From Trichopria drosophilae (taxonomy: Eukaryota; Arthropoda; Insecta; Hymenoptera; Diapriidae): a stretch of DNA of 64,000 nucleotides. Below, piece after piece: positions 32,552 to 45,083 of this stretch. The stretch's first letter is position 1, and each line of letters starts with the position of its first letter. Where the stretch lies: the NCBI GenBank assembly GCA_030407085.1, contig CM059583.1, forward strand, positions 81,492,001-81,556,000. The letters run 5' to 3'. Under the pieces are notes generated by a model. The model saw only the letters and a program-made list of their open reading frames with translations, was not told the DNA's origin and did no database searches. The translations under genes were made by a program, and so were the position numbers.

Positions 32552-35349
32552 TACTAAATATCGGTAATTTGATAATAAAACTTGACAATGTTTAAATTTC
32601 GTTGTTTAGCGGGACTAGAAAATCATTGTTTTTGCGCGAAATGCCCCAAAATTAAGCTACAGTCGGTGACTTATAAACTCTTGCTTCAGTCAATTGTCAT
32701 TTTCGGGGCATCTGAGGTTTCGCCGGCTATATATGTATATTTCTCCGCGCTAATTGGTCACGTTTGCAGCGTGCACATTGAAAGCAAAGGGGTGGAGCAT
32801 ACATGGAAAGTAAATCTTGGTGGGGAATGTCGTGGCGCCCTTTGAGCGCGGGGGGTGAGGGGAATTGCTGTAAGTCTACAGCGGTGCGATCTCTCGGACG
32901 TATAATTTTCGGCACATCTGCCCTATCCGCTCAGGGCTTCTATATGCGTCTATATTCGTTGTCACTGACATCACACTCGTACAGTTTATTAAAAAATTTG
33001 TCTCGAGAAGGAAGACATGATTGATCTAGGACGCTCATTTCTTTTACGTAATCGTAGGAGAAAATTCCCTTACGTGTTAATAAATTGAATTTTTCCTCAT
33101 TTGGGAAGTGGGATTTTAAAATTTGTTTTTTTGCATTACTTAAATACGACGTCAAGTTTTCTAGGGAGCAGTTTAAAAATCTAAGCGAATCTAAAAATGT
33201 TAATCTAATTTGAGTGTCCTTGACAAATTTGATTATAGAAATATACTTTTCCATATTGCATGGAATGACTTTCATGTCTCCCTCGAAACAATTGGTGACT
33301 TCGCGAATTAAGAAATGAGCGTCGTAGCCACTTAAATTGTGAAATATTATCGGTATGTTAAAACTAAATTTATAATTAATATTACACCTATTATGTGCAG
33401 CACCTCGAAATTGACCAGTGAGGTGATCGTGATCCCTGACTGCAATATCTTTGTCGGTAAACGAGCCCCCGCAGATGGGGCACATCGTCGCCGACCGAAA
33501 TGTATTCTCTTCTCTCGGTGTCAAGTTCATCGGCTTCGTGTCCAGTAAAATCTGGAACAAATAAAAATCATCCACTATTAATTAAGATTGAAGAATAATT
33601 GAAAATATAAAATGTATTATATTAGTTTAAGTTTAATTTGTATTAAGTTACGATGTTAAAAAAAAAAAGAATAAATAATGATATCAATTATATAAAGTGA
33701 GTGTCTGGTGATGATTGACTTCCTCGGACAACTCCCTCAATTCCTCAGCAAACCAGGAAGCTGAGTTGGACCCTCGGTGTGAGCGGTATCGGGACAACGA
33801 TGAGTCATGGTTCCAATGCAGGTAGTATCCTACACTATAAATCTTGTGTTGCTCGTAGGTGTTTTTGTGGGCTGTCTCCAATTCAACTTTCCCGAGGAGA
33901 CACTCGGTGTCGGCGTATATTATGAAAGGGACCTACATCGCACGAACGAAACTTTTAAATTTTAAAGTGTTTTGTTCCGGTGCATTAACTGCACATACAT
34001 TCATTTTACAGCAATTGATTTTATGAGCACACAATTTCTCATCGCTATGAAAATAGTGAAGACATCGATTACAGCTATGTTTTCCCACTTTTTTTCTGCT
34101 GCACTGTGCATCCACTAGCCGAGATAAATTCTTAATCCAACAGTAATGATAATTACTGCTGTCATCCTCCTCGACTTCAACCTCATCGGACACCAAAGAC
34201 AAGGATGGGCATAGTACTTTCTTTTGTTTTTCCGACACGAGAAGCAGGTTCACGTGGCGCTCTTTTTCATCGATGGTTAAGTGTACGGGTAGTACTTCTT
34301 TCTTCTTATCGGGTACGACGAAGACATTCACCGAAATGTCATTTTGTTTTTCAAACTTCGGTATATCTTTGAGTGAAACCGGGAAACTGATTCCCGTCAA
34401 ATTTAAGATGTTGCGTATAATCCGAATACGATGCTGGTCTGTCTGAAATTTTAGTATTAAAGGTGAATAATGCAGACATTATCACCCAGGCGAAGCAGTC
34501 ATCCTCATATATTCTCACATTGATCACGGCCTTTTTATCTTTGATCCACTTTGGCAAATCTATCCACGATCCGGCACGCATTGGGTTGTACTTTGCTATT
34601 TGTATAGCGAGTGACTTTATGGCGGATAACGTCCACCCACTGCCCCGTTCTTGAAATTCTTCAAGTTGAGGTAGGATGACACTCTTTACTTTTTCATCGT
34701 ACTACTCGATAAAGTTGGTAGTTGTGCATATTTAAGCGTATTTATTTGAAAAGAATTTGTTATCCTCCTCCTGCATACCGAGTACAAATTGTCCAGTAAA
34801 CACCGTGCATACCTTAACACAGTGGAATTCCTTTACTACCTCACGCACATATTTTATGACGGTAGTTTTTGCCTCTTCGAAAAACATTGCGGGGTCCAAA
34901 TATTTTAAATTCACAACCAGTCCAGTACGAAGGCGATTGTTGAAGGCGGATTGAACGTTTTCCTCGAGAACGAGATTTCCTTGAGGTGCTTTACCCTCCT
35001 TCTGCATTAATCTGTCAGCAGCTGTAATTTTCTGTACCGTGATCCGATGAATACTTGTCTCCGAAGATATCTTCACCCCATTTTGAATGTGAGGATTGGT
35101 CCTTAAAAATGAATTGATTTTCCCAATCTTTTCGGTGGCTTCGCGAATGAAGTTGGCAAACTGATCCTCAGTAGCGTCTTCTTCAAGAGTGTTGTAAATC
35201 CTTTTCAAGGCCTCCTCCCATGAGGAAAAAATTTTCTTAACATCTACCATATTGATGTAGAAATACAATTTTTGAAATATAGATGTTTACGTGCTCTCAG
35301 ACACTGTTTTACATTTCCCCAAGCACACAGCATTTATACACCGTCCATA

Positions 35350-36369
35350 CTAAAGAAGGAAAAAACGGTATCCACATAGACACGGGAACGCAACATTCCT
35401 TTGAAACGATGATTTAGAAATATTTGAATTAGGCTGCCTCCTTTCTATTACGTCACGGATTGCCGAAATTTGAGAAAGAGAAAATTTTTTCAAGAAATTG
35501 TGCAATGACCTTTTAAACGCGTCTGGACCTGTATACATTTTCGAAAGTTTCGGGAAAACCAATGTACGGTGAATAAGTGATCGACGGATAATCGACGGGA
35601 AATATAGATGCTAGCTAATTTCTGAAATACGACGGTAACGGTAGGCCATATTGAAAGTGAGATTTCCCAACAGGGGCATTTAAAAGATCGAAAGATATGT
35701 ACATAACATCATTAATCTTGTATGCAGTTTCGGGAAAACAAATGTACGGTGAATAAGTTATCGATGGATAATCAACGACCGTGATAACGGCATACTGCTA
35801 ATGTTAATGGAACTAACAAATAGTATACGAGAGCGAGAGAGATGGTAGTCGGACGCACGAGGAAAACGTCATTTTACTTTCACTCTCAATGCGGTTCCTA
35901 GGTTACGATGTATTGCCACATAAACACGGAGAAGCGACTATAATGTAGCAATATCTGACCTTTTATGAAGGCGACTTTTAAATTTTGTTTTCGACACACG
36001 GCAATACTAATGTGTAACGACCATCACTTTTCAATCTCTTTGATTGAATTTTGTAAGATCAAGCATTGGAAAGACGCCATTTTCAACGATAATGTGAAAA
36101 CATTTTATTAATAACAATATCTAATGAAATAATGAATACTGGTTGACCTTTACCTTCTCTTTTCATTCGACAATGTAACGCATTAAATTACCTATGTTTT
36201 TCGACCTTCACAGCTTTCGAAATTTGTAATAACAATACATGAAATTGTTTATAATAACCTCCTTTCACTCCTGACCTTCTGACGGCCCACTTGCGCAATT
36301 TTTCCATCACACTATCATCGATGGGAGGTAGGGTGGGGGGAGACAGAGACCCCCTAGCCCCTCTACTAA
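35350..36369. other. Right interior of the PolB element, largely unassigned
   Basis: A 70-codon minus frame (35,562-35,350; YTGPDAFKRSLHNFL) resembles real coding sequence in composition but matches nothing I know. A phrase of about 50 bp (GTTTCGGGAAAACCAATGTA with GGTGAATAAGT) occurs twice, at 35,546 and 35,726, as a direct repeat 180 bp apart. The remainder shows nothing supportable. Confidence 0.35.
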
Positions 36370-37390
36370 TAGAATATGTAATTTCGACGTATTAATTACT
36401 TTTTATGCGATTTTACGCAGCATGTACACGTTTTTTTGATATTAAAAAAAAGGACAAAGGACAGGTTGTTTCCCCTCGCGTTAATGACATTTAATCGTCT
36501 ATTTGCGGATCGGCTCTCGGGTGGAGAGGTACAGGACAGAGACAGACAGTACATGACAGAACTAAGCAGATACACACACAACACCCACCCAAAGCCAGTC
36601 CCCTCTTCCCCAATATCGGTAACTCCAGCAGATTCAGCGGTCTGTGCATTAGCGAGTACGACGCGGGGCTTATCCCATCTTTATCCGAGATAAGACCCAC
36701 GACGTACCGACCGCGGATAAGACGCTGACGGTACCAAGAACTGCCGACGGGGGTCGGCAGCGGTCCCAAATTCGTACCTTCGCCCAGCAAAGTTCCCCGG
36801 TTATTCCACACTGGACATAAGCCGAGAAAATTGCACGGACGGGGATTCGAACTCGGGATCTTCGCGACGTTCATTTTGTTCGGGCGGACTAAGACTGACG
36901 CCTTTGCCTGCACGACCATTACGCCGACTTTTCGATATTAGTACCCTTTTCAAAAAGTTACAAGTCCTTCGCCGGTACAAAAATGGTTATACAATTTTCA
37001 TAACAGTACAACGTATACGCCCGATTGCATAGAATATGTAAATTCGACGTATTAATTATGTTTTACGCGATTTTAAACAGCGTGTACACGTTTTTTTTTT
37101 CATATTTGTACCGTTTTCGAAAAGTTACAATCCATCGCCGTGACAAAAATGGTTTTACAATTTTCATAACAGTACAAGGTATACGCCCGATTGCATCGAA
37201 TATGCAATTTCGACGTATTAATTATGTTTTATGCGATTTTAAACAGCGTGCACACGTTTTTTCGATATTAGTATCGTTTTCAAAAAGTTACAAGTCCGTC
37301 GCCGGGACAAAAATGGATTTACGATTTTCATAACAGTACAAGGTATACCCTCGATTGAATACAATATGCAATTTCGACGTATTAATTTCG
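36370..37390 (+). repeat. Right terminal array of the 167-bp unit
   Basis: The phrase ATTTCGACGTATTAATT recurs near 36,379, 37,043, 37,207 and 37,371, and the phrase GTACACGTTTTTT (or GCACACG) near 36,424, 37,084 and 37,250. The unit is about 165-170 bp. The first unit is split by the SINE at 36,444-36,928. The array is inverted relative to the copy at 24,826. Confidence 0.85.
36444..36928 (-). mobile_element. tRNA-derived SINE, about 485 bp
   Basis: On the minus strand it begins GTCGGCGTAATGGTCGTGCA, resembling a Pol III box A. A perfect box B, GTTCGAATCC, lies at about 36,843-36,853. The body is non-coding and ends in a run of T. It interrupts one unit of the 167-bp array and is flanked by near-identical copies of TTTTYGATATT (36,433-36,443 and 36,929-36,939), the expected mark of LINE-assisted insertion. 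The A-to-B distance (about 70 bp) is longer than in a normal tRNA. A T-rich rather than A-rich end is unusual for SINEs. Confidence 0.72.
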
Positions 37391-37544
37391 GACCACGAAC
37401 TGTTACCCCCTCACGGGCTTCCAGCATGGTGGCGCATGCAGACCTACATCCCCCTTCTTTGTTTGCACACCGCAAGGGATTAGGGGCTCGGCCTCGTCCA
37501 TCTTCGCTCTTCTTCATCGTTCGTCGTCGGTGAGCTTTCATCCA

Positions 37545-39302
37545 TAAATAGATAAATAAATAAAAACATACACATGTTGATAAATAAATGAACAGTTATG
37601 AATAACTTTCTGCGCCCCGCAGTGTTTCGCGAGGCACAGGTCGTCTGTATATATATAAATAACTTACTACTCTCCCTTATGTCGATGGAGGGCTGGTCAC
37701 CTGCTGTCTTCCTCCTTCTTCTTAGTGCGCAGCACGTTTTCTACGTACCCCGCCACGAGGTCCCAGTCGGTTTGGGATCTCAGCACGACGGATACGACGT
37801 TCTCCGGCGTGATCTCGATTCCTGCGCTGACTTCCAGCGAGTTCTTCATGGGCGCGCACCTTCCGCAATCGAAGAAGGTGTGTTCGGCGTCATCCACCAC
37901 CCAGGGCAGTAGTCGCAAGAAGGGCTCTGTTTGATCTTGCATCGATGGAGGTACTTTTTGAACAGCCCATGGCCCGAGAGCAATTGCATGAGGTAGTAAT
38001 TCATCTCCCCATGTCCTCTCATGGTCCATGCATTCAGGTCCTCTACTACCCTCCTTGTCCATCTGGCCGTTGTCGTCTGGGTACTCCATCGTTCTTCCCA
38101 TTGTTACAGGATGCATCTACGCTCCTATCTTCTTAATTCGCCCCCCGTCACCTCCGTTTCGTTGTGACGCCTCTCGTAGACCCTTTTGCGTTCATACGCT
38201 AATAGGGCTATGGGGACAACGCTTGCGAGCAGCAATACAGTGGCCTCCGAGACGGTTCTGTACGCGCAGGCTATCTGCAGCGCGCACCTGCGCTGTACTC
38301 TAGCTAGCCGCATACGGTAGCTCTGCACTTCACACGTCCGCCCCGTAGAGCATGACGGAATGCACGACACTCATAAGAACTCGTCTTTTGCTCCTCCTCG
38401 CACTGGCCACGTTTGGCATGAGCCGGGCAAGGGCGGCGGCGAGGTTATTTGCCTTCGCAGCCGCGTTCTGTACGTGCTGCCCGTGGGTCAACCGCTCGTC
38501 GATCGTTACGTCCAGGTATCGCAACGAGCTTTGGGCTGTGATAATAATGCCCGCCACTTCCGCCGTGAATGGCTTCGAGAAACTTCGCTGCCTTGACCAG
38601 AACGACCATCTCCGTCTTGGTAGCCGCGAGATGAAGCTCGTGACGGCTTAGCCAGTCGTTCACGTTCCTGGAGACCCACGTTATTCTACGCTGGGCCTGT
38701 TCTGTCGTCCTTGCAGGTACTACAATGGCCGAATCGTCAGCGAACCCAACAATCTTGGTATCCGGGGGTGTCTCGATCGTTAAAATCTCGTATTACACGA
38801 TGTTCTAGAGGTCCGGTCCGAGAATAGATCCCTGCGCTACTCCAGCGGTCAACGCTTCTGCATCGAGGCCCTTCGGTGGTGTCGTGCCACAGTACTCGTT
38901 CGTGCAGGTAGTCCGATATTATCCCCTGCAGGTACGCGGGGATCTTGTACTTGGAGTGTAGCGCCTCCGTTATGTCTGACCACCGGACAGAGTTGAATGC
39001 GTTTTAAACGTCAAGAGCGGTCAGCACGCTCACACTTCTGGTCCGGTGGTTTCCTGTCCAGGCCTCTTTCGCTTCCTAAAGAACCTCTGGCTCAGTCTCT
39101 GGCGCTTCCATCTAGCGCTTAAAACGCCTGCTTTGAGGCAAGCATTATACATATTGAGGCGCAAAAAGGGTTCTCCCGAGTTACGATCCTAGTGGCCTCG
39201 GTTGGGATACCGTCCAGGCTAGGTGCCTTCCCATTTGACAGCTATGCGGCGGCGGTTTGCAGTTCGTGAACGGTGAACGGCGGTGGATCCTCGCAGTGGC
39301 CG
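37545..39302 (-). pseudogene. R1-like LINE, 3' part (RT to C-terminus)
   Basis: From high to low coordinates the minus strand reads GKAPSLDGIPTEA (RT start, near 39,210), then later RT parts (WLSRHELHLAATKTEMVVLV near 38,640; YLDVTIDERLTHGQHV near 38,510; SVVHSVMLYGADV near 38,340). The C-terminal finger region WVVDDAEHTFFDCGRC follows (near 37,860), ending in AGYVENVLRTKKKEE near 37,710. These are R1-clade LINE signatures. Several stops and frameshifts are present. The endonuclease half is missing because the next LINE interrupts it on the 5' side. The 3' UTR extends to about 37,545. Confidence 0.82.
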
Positions 39303-39315
39303 ATATCCAGTAGTG

Positions 39316-39361
<46 letters not shown>
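39303..39361. repeat. (TAG)n microsatellite at the 3' end of a LINE
   Basis: Nearly pure GTA/TAG triplets. On the minus strand this is (TAC)n, directly following the 3' UTR of the LINE at 39,362-42,206 and preceding the interrupted LINE sequence. It therefore acts as the 3' tail or target of that insertion. Confidence 0.95.
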
Positions 39362-42206
39362 GGCTCCCGCGCCGTGTGTGGGACTCTCCTGCAAGCAGGC
39401 CTACCCACTAAACCTCCACCTCCTTTCTCTTCCTCTAACGACCCCGGGACTGCTGAGGCATTTACGGCTTCAAGGCCGAAGGGGTGATTACTGCTGTCAG
39501 TAATCCTGTTTGCTCGCTTCCCCTTTCATTCTTGGTATCAGGCTACGTCTGGAACTTGTCTTGTTCACTTCTTTTTTTCTGGAGGATTTTTTCGATTAGT
39601 TTTGCAACGAAATTCCATTTATTAACGTTGCTTAACATCGCTCCGACAATTGTCTGAGCGAAACTGGGTGATGTAATAATTGACATCCCTGTGGGATCTA
39701 GTAACCATGGTAGGACTTGCGGAATAACTTCCTAGGTCCAAGCTGCCTCGGTTCTCCTTAGGAAGATGCGCCTGCGCTCGTCTGCTAGTAACTCCATCGG
39801 GATCATCCCCGCGATAACTAATACGGCCGCGTTGGAGACCGTGCGGTATGCTGAGGCAACCCGTAGTGCTACCGACCTCTGAACCGCAGCCATGCGCTGG
39901 CTGTAAACCTGGGCTTGGAGTGCAGTCGCCCGAACCGCCGCTCCATAAAGTAAGATGGAGTGAACAACACTGGCTAATACTTTTCTCTTAGCTGCTCTAG
40001 GACCCTGAGTATTAGGCATTCGCTTTGTGATGGCTTCTGCAACTCTGGAGGCTTTGCTTGCCAAGGTATTTGAGGGACTGGGCCTCGATAGTCTGACTGT
40101 TTATTACTATTCTTGTGGGGACTCGGTTACAATGTTTCCTCGTAAGGAAGACGATTTACGTCTTACCTAGCGCCAATTCGAGACCGTGATTTCGAAGCCA
40201 ACCTGTAACGCAGCTTACAGGGAACAGTTTTCTAGGTACCAGCTGAGATATGGTTCTCGCAGTGACGATTGCTACAAGGTCATCAGCGAACCCCTTAACA
40301 TCAATTTCGTTCGGTAGCCCGAGACGGAGAAATCCGTCGTAGAGCATGTCCCAAAGGTCCGGGCCCAAAACTGAGCCTTGGGCGACACCGGCGCTAATAG
40401 TTCTGGATATCACTCCTTCTGTAGTATCGTAGTTAAGAACTCTGTTGTCAAAATAGTCGTCTAGGTCCGTGGTGAGATACGGGGAGCACGACGCTCTCTC
40501 ACCAGGATACTCATGATATCACTCCATCTTGCGAAGTTAAACGCAGTTTTTACGTCTAGAGTAACAACCGCGCTAATACCCCGAGACCGATGGTTACCTA
40601 CCCATGCGTTTTTAGCCCGCTCATTGATCTCGTTGGCAGCAATTACTGTTGAGGGTCCGGATCTAAAGCCATGTTGAGCGTCAGAAATGGCGCCTGCATC
40701 GTGTATCACTTTCCGCAGTCTTGTTCGCAATATCCTCTCAAACCATTTTCCCGCTTCGTCTAACATGCATAGTGGGCGGAAAGAGGACGGGGTAATTGGT
40801 GGACCCTTGTCTTTATCTAACAGGACTAATCGTTGCAACTTCCACCTGTCGAGGAAATAGCCTTCAACGATACATGCATTGTACATGTTCAATAAGAACA
40901 GAGGTTGACAAGCTACAACTTACTTGAGGACGTCAGCTGGGATGCCATCAGGGCCAGTTGCCTTCCTGATCTTAGCCGATTTGGCAGCATTTATAAGCTC
41001 GTCCATGGTGAAGGAAGGAATCTTTTCTTCATTTGCTATGGATAACTTCTCCCTACTTTCATGGGCCGGGAATAGCGCATCCACTACAAGTTTGGTTATC
41101 TTCGGGTCAAGTGGGCCAACCGGTTTTTGTTGTTTCAAGCGTTTGGTTACAATACGATTCCCCATACCGCAAGTGTTGTTGTCGACCTCGTGGCTGAGGC
41201 ATTATCAGCATAAACGCTGCTCTTCATTATCTCACGCTTGAGGTTTTTCCGAGCTTCCCGATATCGTTGAGACTCTAGGGCAGCGTCACCTCGTCGATGG
41301 ATCCGTTGGGCCTTACGACGTAGTCTGAAGGCAATTTTTCGTAGTTCGCTGATCTCGTCAGTTTGCCAGTATACTGATCTTCCCCTGAGGTTGGCCTGCC
41401 TAACCGGCATTGTGGCATCGCACCCCTTTTTGTATAAAGTCCATGGTGACTTTTACTGTATTTTCTGCGTCCTCTCTCGAGCTTACTGGGCGCTCTAGCT
41501 CTAGGGGATTTCCGACTCGAGTCTCGAGGAATTTAGCCAGGACTGCCGTGTCCAATTTATTGACTGACCATCTCTTGGCTGGCCAAGATGCAGTCCGCGA
41601 TTTTTGCGGCCTATTGACATAAAACTCGATATACTGGTGGTTGCTGTGTGTATATAACTCGAGGACTGACCACCCGCTTATTTTGGTGGATATGCGTTGG
41701 GAACCCAGCGTGATGTCAACTATCGAACCATTTGTACCCACTCTCCTAAACGTTGTAGTGTTCTCTGTATTGAGAATGACAAGGTCACGTCTGGCTGTCA
41801 GTTCCACGATGCGTCTGCCCCTGGTACATTTAGTTGGCATATTGCACTCGAATGCCCTGGCATTGAAGTCGCCGCCGATAATTATTTCCCCCTGTAGGGA
41901 CAGCAAACAATCATCGAGGGCATCCAGTTTATCACTGAATGTACCAGTAGGGTCGTTAGGGGACAAGTACACGCTAATGTAGTTTACACTACTACAGCAG
42001 ATGCCCACGTACTCATTGCAATTGACGACCTGCTGGATTAGGAACTTTTGAGGGCTTAAGACTCAAATCGCGAACCAGACATTTTCGGCCTCGTGGTGCT
42101 GTTCGCAGACGAGCAGCAAGTCCGGTTGCCTTTCAGCTACGTTTTGTTGTAGGACGTCCTGGGCAGTTTTGCTTCTCTGCAAATTGCATTGCAAAACAGT
42201 AGCCAT
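39362..42206 (-). pseudogene. R1-like LINE ORF2, near full length
   Basis: ORF2 starts at the ATG at 42,206 (MATVLQCNLQRSKTAQDVLQ). Endonuclease motifs follow (IIIGGDFNARA near 41,880; HSNHQYIEF). The RT has ATGPDGIPADVLK (near 40,940), FRPLCMLDEAGKWFERIL, TLDVKTAFNFARW (near 40,540), AQGSVLGPDLWD and GFADDLVAI (near 40,290). The C-terminal part ends IEKILQKKRSEQDKFQT before TAG near 39,550, followed by a 3' UTR to 39,362. Damage includes in-frame TGA near 42,060, a frameshift at 41,400, TAA at 40,920, and a frameshift near 40,490. No ORF1 precedes it. It is inserted within the 37.5-39.3-kb LINE in the same orientation. Confidence 0.88.
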
Positions 42207-42589
42207 TTCTAGTTCCGGGATATGCGAGCCGCCTCCTGGTATATATCACACAGCCGGAAGCCGGGGACTACCTTTGTTTTATTAAAATATTTTTTTTTTT
42301 ATTTCTTAATTTTTGTAATTGTTTAATTTGTATGCAAATGTATATTAATAGTCTGCATTAGCTAAACCCCACATCTCACCGACAAAATTAATACGAAAGC
42401 CCCCCCACCCCCTCCCGAAGGAGTACCTAAAATAACCGTAAATATTAATTTCATGTACATTTGTTTTCAAAAGCAGCTTATTATATGTTCATTTATTTGC
42501 GAAAATTGTCTAAAATAACCACAAAAATACCTACAACCATTCATTTAGAGATAATCCTCATTAAACGTAATTTCCTGCGCTTTGTTCTT
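42207..42589. other. Spacer between LINE and satellite array
   Basis: About 380 bp of mainly AT-rich sequence with a short C-run (near 42,400). It may include the residual 5' UTR of the preceding LINE. No feature is supported. Confidence 0.4.
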
Positions 42590-44055
42590 TGTTCAAATTT
42601 TAAATAAGTACAAACACCTACAAACGTTTCTTTCGTTTCGAATGGCAATGCTTAGCCATGTACTACAGTACAATCGTTTGCAGTCAATTTCTAAATCAAC
42701 TACAAACCATTGCAAACGTTTTTTCATCCGCAATGATAATCTGGAGTAACATCCTGCAGTATAATCGTTTGTATTAATTTTTTTCAGCAACTACAAACAA
42801 CTAAATCGTTTATTTCCACTCTAATGTATATTAGAAGAAATATCTGACAATTTAATCGTTTGGAGTAATATTTTTCTGCAACTACAAACAACCACAAACG
42901 TTTATTTCAACTCTATTGTGTATTAGGAACAATATCTTACAGTTTAATCGTTTGTAGTAACTATGTTAAATAACTAGAAACAACTACAAACGTTTATTCA
43001 ATCCTAATGTATATTATGAGCAATATGTTATAGCTGAATCGTTTGTAGTAACTTAGTTTGAAAACTACAAACTTTTATTTCAACTCTAATGTGTATTAGG
43101 AGCAATATGTTACAGTGTAAGCGTTGGTAGTAACTACGTTTAGAAACTTCAAACAACTAGAAATGTTTATTTCAACTTTAATGCGTATTAGGAGCAATAT
43201 GTTATAGTATAATCGTTTCTAATAACTATGTTTAGCAACTAGAAACAACGACAAACGTTTATTTCAACCCTAATGTATATTAGGAGCAATATGTTACAGT
43301 TTAATCGTTTGTAGTAATTTAGTTTAGCAACTACAAACTTTTATTTCAATTATAATGTGTAATAGGAGCAATATGTTACAGTGTAATTGTTGGTAGTAAC
43401 TACGTTTAGCAACTTCAAACAACTAGAAACGTTTATTTCAACTTTAATGTGTATTAGGAGCAATATGTTATAGTATAATCGTTTCTAGTAACTACGTTTA
43501 GCAACTAAAAACAACTACAAACGTTTATTTCAACCCTAATGTATATTAGGAGCAATATGTTACAGTTTAATCGTTTGTAGTAACTTAGTTTAGCAACTAC
43601 AAACTTTTATTTCAATTCTAATGTGTATTAGGGGCAATATGTTACAGTGTAATCGTTGGTAATAACTACGTTTAGCAACTTCAAACAACTAGAAATGTTT
43701 ATTTCAATTTTAATGTGTATTAGGAGCAATATGTTATAGTTTAATCGTTTGTAGTAATTTAGTTCCGCGGTTGAAATAAACGTTTGTGGTTTTTTGTAGT
43801 TGCAGTAAAATACTACTACAAACGATTAAAATGTAAAATATTGCTCCTTATATACATTAGAGTTGAAATAAACGTTTGTAATTGTTAAACTAAATTAATA
43901 CAAACGATTAGACTGTAACATATTGCTCTTAATAACCATTACAGTTGAAATAAACGTTTGTAGTTGTGTGTAGTTGCAGTAAAATACTACTACAAACGAT
44001 TAAAATGTAAGACATTGCTCCTAATATACATTAGAGTTGAAATAAACGTCTTAGT
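42590..44055. repeat. 90-bp tandem repeat with an orientation switch
   Basis: About a dozen copies of a unit of 80-95 bp run forward from 42,590. Marker phrases are AAACGTTTATTTCAA, GTATATTAGGAGCAATATGT and AATCGTTTGTAGTAA. At about 43,765 the orientation reverses, and three inverted copies (GTTGAAATAAACGTTTGTAG; ACTACAAACGATTAAAATGT) continue to 44,055, ending in a T-run. Each unit itself holds CTACAAACG and CGTTTGTAG. Confidence 0.88.
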
Positions 44056-44799
44056 TTTTTTTTTTTTTTTTTTTTTAAATGAAGACTCTGAACTAACAGT
44101 GATTCAATAAATTATTTTCTTAACCGCTTACTTCAAATTAGGAAATATTGCTTTTCTTGGTCTAACGGTTCATTTACATTTGTTACTATGTTTTCCCCAT
44201 TTTTATAAAGGAAAAACAAGCATTAAAATACGTTTCGGCCTATGACGGAGGCCCTCTTCAGAATTTATTCTAAAATTCAAATAAAATATAACATACAATG
44301 TTTAACAATTTGTTAAAAAAGCTTACTCACAATAATTTCAATTTACAAAAATAATTCTTACCTTATTATTATAACATAACATTCATATATCGAAAAATTA
44401 AAGAGTTGTTGGAAAGTCAGAAGGTTAAAAATTCCATTATAATATAAAAAGAGTAATTTTCTGCAATAAAAGAAAAAAAAAATTTTTTAACTATTGTTGT
44501 TTTAGTTCTACGTACCCAACCCAATCACCTTAGAACCATATTACATAAAAATAAAAAATTTTTTACCTCCAAAAATTAGTGATTTATCCTCAAAATCTCA
44601 ATAAAATGTCGCACGTTCATACACACATGTGCGTACTAACTGTCAAAAGTAATAGCAATGTGCCATGTCGTTCGCGTTTTACAAGGAATTTGAAGAAACT
44701 TCATTCTAAAAGTGATTATAGAAATTGTTTATTAAAAAAGAAAGAAGAAAACTATTTATTTTATAAAAAAATTAGTTAAAAACATAATAAGAGAGAGTG
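44056..44799. other. AT-rich segment with a Penelope-like 3' remnant
   Basis: The frame at 44,579-44,779 shows no domain. The only notable part is the short conserved-looking segment listed at 44,225-44,262. Otherwise nothing is supported. Confidence 0.3.
44225..44262 (-). ncRNA. Hammerhead-like core of a Penelope-type remnant
   Basis: The minus strand contains CTGAAGAG, a GGCCT/AGGCC stem, then GAAACGT. This order is the catalytic core of hammerhead ribozymes, and cores of this sequence occur at Penelope-like element ends. A six-base helix upstream (GAATTT/AAATTC) could be stem I. I find no upstream partner for stem III and the stem II join has one extra base, so it is probably inactive. 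Confidence 0.35.
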
Positions 44800-44915
44800 A
44801 TTAACACTGTCAAAAGCCTGACTAAAGTCAAAGAGAATAGCAATGCTGACCATTTCTTCATTCAACGCGAACCTTATATCGTCAGTTACTTTAAGGAGGG
44901 TAGAATGTGTACTAT
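44800..44915 (-). pseudogene. LINE reverse transcriptase fragment
   Basis: Thirty-eight open codons on the minus strand include LKVTDDIRFAL and ILFDFSQAFDSVNHS. DFSQAFDSVNH is the RT palm motif with the first catalytic Asp, as found in CR1-, Jockey- and I-type LINEs. No adjoining RT sequence is visible on either side, so it is a short relic 170 bp upstream of the TopBP1 exon 2. Confidence 0.8.
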
Positions 44916-45083
44916 AAAATAGAACCTATATAATCTCATTTCATAATTTTAATATTTTAGCTTGTTTTATTTAATACAACTTAGCAAGTCAATAAATATA
45001 ATTGATTGTGCTGACTTAAAACAAAATAAACTAAAACTATTTTATTATTGCATTATTGTTTAAAATTAGTTTATTTCTTCCAG

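Noticed and set aside
36820..36928. Functional tRNA gene on the minus strand
   Set aside because: Only box B is perfect. The A-to-B distance is too long and no cloverleaf with a 7-bp acceptor stem can be drawn, so a SINE head is the better reading.
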